Below, one piece after another: positions 9,588 through 15,795 of a stretch of 19,193 nt of DNA. Each line of letters starts with the position of its first letter. Position 1 is the first letter of the stretch. The stretch is taken from positions 1 through 19,193 of the forward strand of contig JBBTCJ010000081.1 of the NCBI GenBank assembly GCA_038043285.1, in the 5' to 3' direction. The position numbers were made by a program, and so were the translations under genes. Below the pieces are notes generated by a model. It was not told the DNA's origin. It saw nothing but the letters and a program-made list of their open reading frames with translations, and did not search any database. The DNA is from JBBTCJ01 sp038043285. Its GTDB lineage: Bacteria > Planctomycetota > Phycisphaerae > UBA1845.

Positions 9588-9611
9588 CATGGCCACGCAA
9601 GCGTGGCCATG
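9588..9611 (-). terminator. Long perfect hairpin downstream of the wzc-like gene
   Basis: CATGGCCACGC (9588-9598) and GCGTGGCCATG (9601-9611) are perfect 11-base arms around two bases. In the wzc transcript this is a 10-bp stem with a G-CUUG-C loop, beginning 34 bases after the stop codon. No T-tract follows. It looks like an interspersed repeat element used as a transcript end, the longest of three such hairpins in the window. Confidence 0.65.
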
Positions 9612-9645
9612 CCACCCGACCGTATGTCATTGAACAGACCATGAC

Positions 9646-11838
9646 CTAGCCGGGTTGGTCTTCGGCGCCGTCGGGCTGGTATTCGTAGAAGGTGCGAAGC
9701 TGCTCGCGGAAGTATCCGCCGCGGGCGACGCGCGCGGCGTTGAGGACGGTTCCGAACAGGCGGGCGTTGACTTCGGTGAGCAGCGTCCACGCCCGCCGGG
9801 CGATCCCGCGCGAACTGCGATTGGCCCGGATGACCAAAATCGCACCATCGACCGCTGCCGAGAGCACGGCGGCATCGCTGGCCAGGAGGATCGGCGCGGT
9901 GTCGAAGATGACCTGTTCGTACTTCGAGGTCGCCTCGTCGAGGAATCGCCGCAGGTGCTGACCGCCCAACAGTTCCACGGGGTTGGGCGGAGTGGGTCCG
10001 CTGCCCAGGACGTCCAACTGCGGCTGATCCGTCTTGCCGACCATGTCCGTCCAGGCGCCGTCGCCGATGAGCACGTTGCTCAGACCCCGCGCGCCGACGT
10101 TGGCGAACACGCGCGACAAGGCGGGCCTGCGGAGGTTGGCGTCCACCAGCAGCACGCGGCGGCCGGCTTGCGCCAGCGACAGGGCAAGGTTGCAGGCCAC
10201 CGAGGTCGTTCCGTCCTCCGGTCGCGCGCCGACGACGGCGATGCTTCGCTGCTTGTCTGCCGGGGCGCTGAACTGCAGGTTCGTGCGGATCCGCCGGAAG
10301 GCTTCGGCGACCATGGATCGGGGCACGTCGCGGACCGCGGTTTCGACCTTTTCGATGGGCACCTCGTCGTCGTCGACGTCGGGCACGATCCCCAGGACAG
10401 CCGCTTCGACGTGTCGGATGAGATCCTGCGGCGTGCGCACGGACTTGTCGAGCAATTCGACGCCCAACCCGACGCCCAAGGACAAGATGACCGCGAGGAA
10501 TCCGCCCACGGGAATCAGGTACAGACTCGGCGTACTGCGTTCGAGCGGCTTGATCGCGGGTTGGGCGACGTTCACGCGGATGGCGGTGCGTTGATCCTTC
10601 ACCCGTTGCAACCCGCGGACGTACTCGATGAGTTGATCGCGGTCGCCGAGGTCGCGGTTGACCTCTCCGGCGATCTCGGTGTAGTCGAACAGCAACCGGT
10701 CCTGGTCCTGCTGCTGGGCCTCGGCGCGCTGCAGGTTTTCCTGGGCGAGGAAGAGCGCGTGCTGGGTGTTGAGGTAGGCGGTGTTCGCGGCTTCGCGGAT
10801 ATCCGAGCGGCGCTCGCGGAGTTTTTCCAGTCGCCGCTCGCTGAGCTTTTCGTCGGCCGCGCGGATCTGAGCGTCGAGGCGGCGGACTTCCTTGTGCTCC
10901 GGGCCGTAGACTTCGGCGTCGGCGGCCCGCTGCTGTTCGAGCAGGAACATGGCCCGGGCCAGCTCGGCCACCTGCGGATCCTGCTCGACGATGGCCCGGT
11001 CCTCGGCGGTGATCGGAATGCTCTCCGGATCGTTGTAGATCGCGCGGTATTGCTCGAGCTGGGAAAGCTCCAGTTGCAGTTGGGCCACCTGGTCGCCGTA
11101 CTGACGGACTTGCTGGGCGGTGATGTTGTTGGCCGGGTCGCGCAGCCCGCCGGAGGGCATGCGCTGGGCGATCCCGCGAAGACGGTCGCGCTTGGCGGCG
11201 ATGTCGCGTTCGATGGTCTCCTGTTCCTTCTTGGCCTGATCGAGGGCGGTGGCGGTGAACTCCTCTGTCGATCGCTTTTTGACGTTGAAATACCACTGGT
11301 TGACGACTTCGTTGATGATGGTCGGAGAATCCTCGGGGTTGCGGCACTCCATGATCACGCGCAGGAAGTTGGTGCCCCGGGCGGGGCCGGCCGACAGGTC
11401 GTCGTCCAGCTCGATCATCGGCTCCCTGCCTCTTTTCATCACCCGCTTGAACCAATCGGTTTCGCGGACCGCGGTGACCTTCAGTGCGTCGTTGAGGATG
11501 TTGGGGCTTTTCAGGAGCAGCGCCTGGGTGAGGACGAAGCGTTCGTGCTCGTCCTGCCTGAGGCGCTGCTGCTCAAGCGAAAGTTGCAGTTCGGGAACGT
11601 TGGAGATGCATTCGATGAGGCATTCGCCGCGATACCCCGGGAACAGGAACCACCAGGCCACGAATCCGCCGAGGGTCAGCGCCAGGAACACGAAGAACAG
11701 GATGACGATCAGCGGCATGCGCCGCCGGAGCATGGAGGTTACGTCGCCGAAGGTAAGCGTCCCGCCTCCCTCGCCGCCCGCCGGATGAGCGAACGGAGTT
11801 TGCAGCTCCTCGGAGATGGTCGTCGGCGCGGTCGTCAT
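9646..11838 (-). CDS. Wzc-like EPS chain-length/BY-kinase protein, Walker A degenerate
   Basis: An inner-membrane polysaccharide co-polymerase of the Wzc/GumC type fused to a cytoplasmic BY-kinase-like ATPase domain; family members control chain length and export with Wza. The 730 residues show a first membrane segment at 42-66, a long Gln/Glu/Arg-rich periplasmic coiled coil (about 180-400), a second membrane segment at about 438-463, then the kinase-like domain. MVAEAFRRIRTNLQFS matches the family, as do Walker A' VDANLRRP (D566) and Walker B VIFDTAP (D646). The P-loop, however, reads RPEDGTTSVACN, with Thr544 where the essential Lys should be (the DNA codon is ACG). The tail has Y709, Y718 and Y720. 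AAGGA lies about five bases before the ATG. It is the last gene of the wza-exosortase operon, 29 bp after the exosortase. Confidence 0.93.
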   Translation of the reverse strand: MTTAPTTISEELQTPFAHPAGGEGGGTLTFGDVTSMLRRRMPLIVILFFVFLALTLGGFVAWWFLFPGYRGECLIECISNVPELQLSLEQQRLRQDEHERFVLTQALLLKSPNILNDALKVTAVRETDWFKRVMKRGREPMIELDDDLSAGPARGTNFLRVIMECRNPEDSPTIINEVVNQWYFNVKKRSTEEFTATALDQAKKEQETIERDIAAKRDRLRGIAQRMPSGGLRDPANNITAQQVRQYGDQVAQLQLELSQLEQYRAIYNDPESIPITAEDRAIVEQDPQVAELARAMFLLEQQRAADAEVYGPEHKEVRRLDAQIRAADEKLSERRLEKLRERRSDIREAANTAYLNTQHALFLAQENLQRAEAQQQDQDRLLFDYTEIAGEVNRDLGDRDQLIEYVRGLQRVKDQRTAIRVNVAQPAIKPLERSTPSLYLIPVGGFLAVILSLGVGLGVELLDKSVRTPQDLIRHVEAAVLGIVPDVDDDEVPIEKVETAVRDVPRSMVAEAFRRIRTNLQFSAPADKQRSIAVVGARPEDGTTSVACNLALSLAQAGRRVLLVDANLRRPALSRVFANVGARGLSNVLIGDGAWTDMVGKTDQPQLDVLGSGPTPPNPVELLGGQHLRRFLDEATSKYEQVIFDTAPILLASDAAVLSAAVDGAILVIRANRSSRGIARRAWTLLTEVNARLFGTVLNAARVARGGYFREQLRTFYEYQPDGAEDQPG

Positions 11839-11867
11839 TCTTCCTTCTGCATGTCAAAAGGTCCAGG

Positions 11868-12797
11868 CTAGATCGCTTGGTCCGCAACCTCCACGAACAA
11901 ATGGCTCAGCAGGTACCCGATGGCGGAAAACAATCCCAGCGCCAGCAGGAGCATGGCGACGCCGAGCATCTGGTGCGGGGTGCCCTGGGCGAGGTCCGTT
12001 CGTCCGTGGATCGTCAACAGTCCCGTCACCGTCACGCGTATGGTGTTGCAGAACAAGGCGATCGGCACGCAGGAAGCCACCATGATCGCCCGCTGCCACA
12101 TCGGTCGTTCGCCAAGATAGGCCATGGCCACGCCCAGGGTGACGAAGGCCATCATCAACCGCATTCCGCTGCACGCCTCTTCGACGTTGAGCTGACCCAC
12201 GCGACCGCCAGGAGCGATGTAGTCGATGACCACGGTCTGCGCTTCGGTGTGCAGGCCGTCGATGAACAGGGGCATGAGGGCGGCGGCGGCCGTCGACGCC
12301 CATGCACGCAGTGGGAACGTCATTTCAAAATACAACCGCTGCGGCAGCGGAATCGCGAACGCCAGGAAGGCGATTGGGAACCACAACGCCCCGGCGGCCC
12401 GCCAACCGCCAACCAGCAGCACGGCTCCAAAGATCGTTCCGAGCATGGACAGGGCTTGCGGATAGCCCATCGGAATCACCCAGGCGAACACGAAGTTCAT
12501 CGCCAACGACCCCGCCAGGACAACCGCCCCCCAGTACGTCGGCCGCACGACGTACCGGCGAAGCTCGCCCCACCGCGAGTAGACGAAATAGGCGCTGAAC
12601 ACGGGGATCAACCAGCCGTGCGACCAGTTGCCGTCGTTGAGCCATCGGGACACCAGCAAGCTCTGAATCGGCGCCCAATACACCGTAAGCACCAGAAGCG
12701 CGAGCACCGCGGCCTGCGCCCAGAGAACCGCCGCCGGCGACTTGGGGTCGTCATGCACGTTCGCGGTCGCCGGCAGGGTGGGCGTCAAGCGATTCAT
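11868..12797 (-). CDS. Exosortase/archaeosortase family transpeptidase
   Basis: A polytopic inner-membrane cysteine protease/transpeptidase thought to cleave C-terminal PEP-CTERM-like sorting tails of exported proteins, usually in EPS-producing bacteria. The 309-aa protein has about eight hydrophobic segments and all three active-site motifs: VEEACSGMR with C209, NTIRVTVTG with R254, and GTPHQMLG with H275. It is a stand-alone exosortase domain without a fused EpsI domain. Its ATG follows the wza stop after only three bases (TAG-AGG-ATG), so it is probably translationally coupled; the only purine-rich stretch sits too close to the ATG to be a normal ribosome site. No protein with a recognisable sorting tail is encoded in this window. 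The exact exosortase subtype cannot be named from sequence alone. Confidence 0.95.
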   Translation of the reverse strand: MNRLTPTLPATANVHDDPKSPAAVLWAQAAVLALLVLTVYWAPIQSLLVSRWLNDGNWSHGWLIPVFSAYFVYSRWGELRRYVVRPTYWGAVVLAGSLAMNFVFAWVIPMGYPQALSMLGTIFGAVLLVGGWRAAGALWFPIAFLAFAIPLPQRLYFEMTFPLRAWASTAAAALMPLFIDGLHTEAQTVVIDYIAPGGRVGQLNVEEACSGMRLMMAFVTLGVAMAYLGERPMWQRAIMVASCVPIALFCNTIRVTVTGLLTIHGRTDLAQGTPHQMLGVAMLLLALGLFSAIGYLLSHLFVEVADQAI

Positions 12798-12800
12798 CCT

Positions 12801-14444
12801 CTAGGGAAAAAGCTGCTGTACCAGGCCCGGCTCGTTGTGCGGGTTTTGCCGCACGGCGAACGAGTCCACGTCGGCGAAGTTCCGGGCGTAGGTATACGAA
12901 TATCCGACGTTGGTGATCGGATTCGGAAGCGTCAACCCGCGGATGCGCTGCAGAAACGGCGCGAGCGGATGCGTCCCCACGTTGATGATGTCGCCGCGGC
13001 GAATGAAGAAATCGGGATCCTTGCCCGCGAAGACGCGGTCAAGGTCCACTTGGATCATCTGATCGCGGCGACCCAGGCGGCGATACACCGTACAGCGGTC
13101 CGGCCAGGCCAGGCTGGACAATCCCCCGGCGGCCGCGATCGCCGCCTTCAGGGTCACCGGTTCGGCATTGAAGGTAAACGTCCCCACGCGGTTGACTTGT
13201 CCCATGACGTAGTAAACGCCGATCTCGCCGCTGACCACGCGGATCACGTCGCCCGCACGGACGGTGAGGTTGATGTTTTGGTCACCGGCGCGAAGCAAGT
13301 CAGCCGGGACAACCAGGATGCGGTAGGACGTCTCCCCGGCGATCCTAGCCCAGTTCACCGCAGGCATGATGGTGTCCACGGTCGGCGAACGGCCGGAGCC
13401 GGCCTGGGGATCGCGCCCCGGGCTGGAATACGCGGGGTTCACGACGAACTCGCCGCCGACAAAAATGAACGGATCAATGGCTTCGGGTTCCAGATTTTCA
13501 GGAACCTCCCGCGGCATCCGCGGCGGCGCTTGGGGGCGTTCGATGGGCTTTTCTTGCCTGGCGTCGACGACGTTCAGCAGATCCTCGACAGCCTCGCGGC
13601 CCGGATCGCGCTCGGCGTCGTCCGGACGCGCCGCGTCCTGGACCGGCGACGCGGCACCGAGCGCCGGCGGGGACGCGACCAGCGTCGTTCCCCTGCCCGA
13701 GTGATGCAACGAACGCTCGCCGGGCACGTCAGACGCATGTTCGCTTGATTCTCCCGGGACTTGGTCGGCGGCGTCCTTGCGAAAAATGTAAATCTCGGTG
13801 ACGAACTCGTTGAGACCTCCGACCTGATTGATGGCCTCGAGTAACCGCAGATCCGGTCGGCGAATCGGGAACGTGCCCGCGCGCAGCGGAGCGTCGTTGG
13901 CGGCACTGACCCCGATTCCGAAGATGGAATAGGTGGCCCGGTTGAGAAAGGCGGGATTGATCGTCACTTCGGGGGTCAATAGAACGCCGCGATCACGAAG
14001 GGATTCCGAGATCGCGTCCTGAAGTTGCGGGACGGTAAGCCCGGCGGCCTGAATGCGTCCGACGACGGGAAGATTCAGGTATCCTTCGGGAGCGACAACG
14101 AGCTGCCCCTGCCAGGGCGTCTGCCGCTGCCGAAGCTCGTTGATCTCGATGAGGAGCGTGTCCCCGCCGGAGATTGGGTACTCCTGGGGAATGACCCGCA
14201 GGTCGTCCGGGGTCGGATAGGTTGCTCCGGGGATGCCTGCCGGAAGGTCTTCGAGCGTGAGCGACGTTCGAATGTCCTGGATCGCCGTTCGGTCGAACGA
14301 TCCGACGGTCGTCGGATCAAGCCAGCCATTGATGATCGAGTTGCAGGCAGGGAGGGTGCAGGAGAGGAATAGTCCCGCGCCGACCCGGCAGAGGGCGGAT
14401 AGCGCGTCCCGTTGCATTCCCTTGCGTACGAACCCCATCCGCAT
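12801..14444 (-). CDS. Wza-like polysaccharide export lipoprotein
   Basis: An outer-membrane polysaccharide export protein of the Wza/EpsE type, first gene of the export operon. The N-terminus is a lipoprotein signal ending in TLPAC, with acylated Cys at residue 34. The Poly_export domain starts at about residue 89 (ISGGDTLLIEI, then PEGYLNLPVVGRI). A first SLBB-like segment contains RLLEAINQVGGLNEF near 200. A second export/SLBB segment runs from about 372 to 490 (YYVMGQVNRVGTF, RRGDIINVG). Between them, about residues 224-320, is an inserted Pro/Arg/Glu-rich stretch without predicted fold. GAGG lies four bases before the ATG at 14444; an in-frame ATG at 14417 would also give a good signal peptide. 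The exosortase gene follows after three bases. Confidence 0.93.
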   Translation of the reverse strand: MRMGFVRKGMQRDALSALCRVGAGLFLSCTLPACNSIINGWLDPTTVGSFDRTAIQDIRTSLTLEDLPAGIPGATYPTPDDLRVIPQEYPISGGDTLLIEINELRQRQTPWQGQLVVAPEGYLNLPVVGRIQAAGLTVPQLQDAISESLRDRGVLLTPEVTINPAFLNRATYSIFGIGVSAANDAPLRAGTFPIRRPDLRLLEAINQVGGLNEFVTEIYIFRKDAADQVPGESSEHASDVPGERSLHHSGRGTTLVASPPALGAASPVQDAARPDDAERDPGREAVEDLLNVVDARQEKPIERPQAPPRMPREVPENLEPEAIDPFIFVGGEFVVNPAYSSPGRDPQAGSGRSPTVDTIMPAVNWARIAGETSYRILVVPADLLRAGDQNINLTVRAGDVIRVVSGEIGVYYVMGQVNRVGTFTFNAEPVTLKAAIAAAGGLSSLAWPDRCTVYRRLGRRDQMIQVDLDRVFAGKDPDFFIRRGDIINVGTHPLAPFLQRIRGLTLPNPITNVGYSYTYARNFADVDSFAVRQNPHNEPGLVQQLFP

Positions 14445-14756
14445 CCTGCCTCGTCCACGCAGGCCGTCGCGTCGCGCGTAACTCCCGCCGGGTTAATGAG
14501 TTCCGGCGATCCCGCATCCACGCTATCGGAAGGCGCGGTGCACGGGGTTTAAGCCCTCCGCCGCAGACTCCGTCGCGGCGACGCGGGTCGCAGCCTATCA
14601 CGAATTGACCGATGACCGCAACCCCGCCTCGACGGGATTTCCTCGACGCACCCCCCAGCACTGACAACCGTGGTATCATGCGTTGGGGACGCGAAGGGCG
14701 GCGGTCGCCGCGGAGCGCTCCGATGACCCGATCCACGGACCTCGACCGGTACGACA
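14445..14756. other. Divergent intergenic region wza / lipoprotein gene
   Basis: This 312-bp stretch lies between the divergent wza operon and the small lipoprotein gene and should carry both promoters. A TG-extended -10 (below) is the only candidate I can point to, and it faces the lipoprotein gene. No clear promoter for wza, no strong hairpin and no small ORF are apparent. Confidence 0.4.
14671..14679 (+). promoter_or_regulatory. Possible extended -10 promoter for the lipoprotein gene
   Basis: TGGTATCAT provides a TG-n extended -10 with hexamer TATCAT (14674-14679), about 78 bases before the lipoprotein ATG. There is no -35 match at the normal distance (the bases there are all C), so this is a weak call. 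Confidence 0.3.
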
Positions 14757-15188
14757 ATGACTCGACGCATCACACTCCGCCCTATTGTTCGATCGGTTTT
14801 CATCACGCTGGCGGTCGCAGTCGTCGGCTGTGTTTCGCTGGTCGTGCCGACGGATTCCGGCGGCCCGGGAGGCACCGGCTTCCCCGACGATGGCGACGGA
14901 GGCGGCGAGGCTGTGCCTACCGTGCGGCTGTCGGTCTCGAATGTCACGCCGCAGCTTTTCGAAGAAGTCGTCTTTCGTTGTGAGGTCTCGAGCGGGGGCG
15001 ACGGCGTCACCTACGATTATCAGCCGGCGTCAGCGCGACTGACGGTCAACCACGCCGCCGGGACTGCGCTGTTGATTGTCTCGGAGTCGGACCTCGGAAC
15101 AGCCATGAGCATTACCTGTACCGGCGAAAATGCGGCCGGGGTCGGACCAGCGTCGAACTCCGTGACCGTCACGCCCGCCGGATCGTAA
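14757..15188 (+). CDS. Small Ig-like domain lipoprotein
   Basis: A predicted exported lipoprotein of 143 aa with unknown role. A basic N-terminus and hydrophobic core lead to lipobox VVGC, with C25 as the acylated residue. A Gly/Asp/Pro-rich linker (about 34-54) follows, then a single Ig-like beta domain (about 55-140). C75 (FRCEVS) and C121 (ITCTG) are spaced as the Ig disulfide, and GENAAGVGPASNSVTVTP matches the last strands of such domains. The start has no good ribosome site but gives a complete signal peptide. It is divergent from the wza operon, so a surface or matrix role linked to the EPS is possible but not shown. It has no C-terminal sorting tail. Confidence 0.75.
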   Translation: MTRRITLRPIVRSVFITLAVAVVGCVSLVVPTDSGGPGGTGFPDDGDGGGEAVPTVRLSVSNVTPQLFEEVVFRCEVSSGGDGVTYDYQPASARLTVNHAAGTALLIVSESDLGTAMSITCTGENAAGVGPASNSVTVTPAGS

Positions 15189-15191
15189 CCG

Positions 15192-15237
15192 CCGTCGCCT
15201 GGGCACGGATCGTGGAGCGGTCGCCGGCAAGCGACGG
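15192..15237. other. Inverted repeat after the lipoprotein gene
   Basis: CCGTCGC (15192-15198) pairs with GCGACGG (15231-15237). An alternative short stem GTCGC/GCGAC (15220-15235) uses the same right arm. It starts three bases after the lipoprotein stop and has no T-tract, so it may be a 3'-UTR structure. Confidence 0.3.
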
Positions 15238-15277
15238 TGCCGGTAGGGTCGTCAGTGATTGCGCATCCTCACATTCG

Positions 15278-15283
15278 TACAAT
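15278..15283 (+). promoter_or_regulatory. Possible -10 box
   Basis: TACAAT matches the -10 consensus at five of six positions. The hexamer 17 bp upstream, GTGATT (15255-15260), matches the -35 at three. If active it would start an RNA of about 155 nt ending at the intrinsic terminator at 15394-15445, with no good ORF inside. Confidence 0.25.
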
Positions 15284-15393
15284 CAGGCCGGCGGAGTGCC
15301 CCATCGACCCACGATTATCGGCCTCTTCCGCATCCGCGGGCGACAAAGGGGATGAGGCCCAGCGGGTGCATTCCGGTACGTCGCCATGGGATC

Positions 15394-15445
15394 GCTCGCC
15401 CGCCGGGCTGACTTGGCAGGTGCCCGGCGGCGAGCTCGTTTTCTT
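15394..15445 (+). terminator. Strong intrinsic terminator
   Basis: GCTCGCC (15394-15400), a bulged C, and GCCGGGC (15402-15408) pair with GCCCGGC (15422-15428) and GGCGAGC (15429-15435). This gives a 14-bp stem with one bulge and a 13-base loop. A T-rich tract, TTTTCTTCT, begins within four bases on the plus strand. There is no T-tract on the minus side, so it acts on plus-strand transcripts, probably those from the lipoprotein gene 200 bp upstream or from a small RNA. Confidence 0.7.
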
Positions 15446-15461
15446 CTCCCGGTTACGAGCC

Positions 15462-15467
15462 TATGAT
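15462..15467 (+). promoter_or_regulatory. Possible -10 box before the 28-codon ORF
   Basis: TATGAT matches the -10 consensus at five of six positions and lies just after the terminator. The hexamer 17 bp upstream (TTTTCT) is a poor -35. A start near 15474 would leave AGGAGG at the extreme 5' end of the mRNA. Confidence 0.3.
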
Positions 15468-15489
15468 CCTTCCAGGAGGGGATGGAGGC

Positions 15490-15576
15490 ATGGTCGTGCT
15501 CGCGTATCATTGGTTTTTCCCGCGCAAAGCGCGGATCGCTCTGTTCACGCTGCTGATCTACGCGGCGTTGTGTTGA
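15490..15576 (+). CDS. Possible 28-aa small membrane protein
   Basis: A 28-codon ORF with an unusually good ribosome site for this window: AGGAGG at 15474-15479, ten bases before the ATG, and a second GGAGG closer in. The peptide has a hydrophobic start (MVVLAYHWFF), a basic PRKAR turn and a hydrophobic tail (IALFTLLIYAALC), which is a pattern seen in small membrane peptides. It lies between the intrinsic terminator and carA. Against it: very short length, a GC-rich hairpin inside (CCGCGC-AAA-GCGCGG, 15520-15534), and an overlapping alternative ATG at 15482 in another frame. It could also be a leader peptide upstream of carA. Confidence 0.35.
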   Translation: MVVLAYHWFFPRKARIALFTLLIYAALC

Positions 15577-15691
15577 CGCGACCACCGCGAGCCAGTTCCC
15601 ATCCCAATCCATGTTTGAACGCCCCGCTTGATGCTTTCGGTACTCGGGGGCGAATGGCGGTTCGCCACGCCGCACGGGCTGACCCTTGACA

Positions 15692-15703
15692 CTTGGCGCC
15701 AAG
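15692..15703. promoter_or_regulatory. 12-base perfect palindrome upstream of carA
   Basis: CTTGGCGCCAAG is a perfect palindrome about 57 bp before the carA -35 box. It is embedded in a wider dyad CCCTTG (15683-15688) / CAAGGG (15700-15705). It has the form of a dimeric repressor or activator site, but I cannot name a regulator. A perfect TTGACA at 15686-15691 overlaps it without a matching -10. Confidence 0.3.
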
Positions 15704-15759
15704 GGGAGCAGCCCGCGGCCCGCCATGCCGCGAACTCAGACGAGAACTCGGATCACTCC

Positions 15760-15788
15760 TTGCCGTCGTCGCGGCGGTTCCGTATTGT
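15760..15788 (+). promoter_or_regulatory. carA promoter giving a leaderless mRNA
   Basis: TTGCCG (15760-15765) and TATTGT (15783-15788) each match the consensus at four of six positions with an exact 17-bp spacer. Seven bases separate the -10 from the carA ATG at 15796, so transcription should start at or within a base of the A of the start codon. No Shine-Dalgarno is present, as expected for a leaderless message. Confidence 0.55.
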
Positions 15789-15795
15789 TTTGCCG

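Larger units (their letters stand above)
15189..15795. other. Long intergenic stretch upstream of carA
   Basis: About 600 bp without a conventional gene. It holds the lipoprotein 3' inverted repeat, a possible -10, a strong intrinsic terminator, the possible 28-codon ORF, a small stem GGCGAA/TTCGCC (15649-15666), the 12-base palindrome at 15692-15703 and the carA promoter. Longer frames cross it on both strands but have no domain, signal or ribosome-site support. Confidence 0.5.

Noticed and set aside
9655..11871. A 738-codon plus-strand frame opposite the wzc-like gene, and a similar 623-codon frame opposite the exosortase and wza
   Set aside because: These are antisense shadows of genes with clear domains on the minus strand; their translations are low-complexity and without motifs.
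15237..15726. Long overlapping frames on both strands upstream of carA
   Set aside because: Neither has a domain, a signal peptide or a ribosome site; both cross the strong terminator hairpin. High GC produces such open frames.
15628..15795. Upstream start for carA
   Set aside because: The extra 56 residues have no CarA similarity and would include the promoter; the family start MSFGDAQARCTLALEDG begins at 15796.
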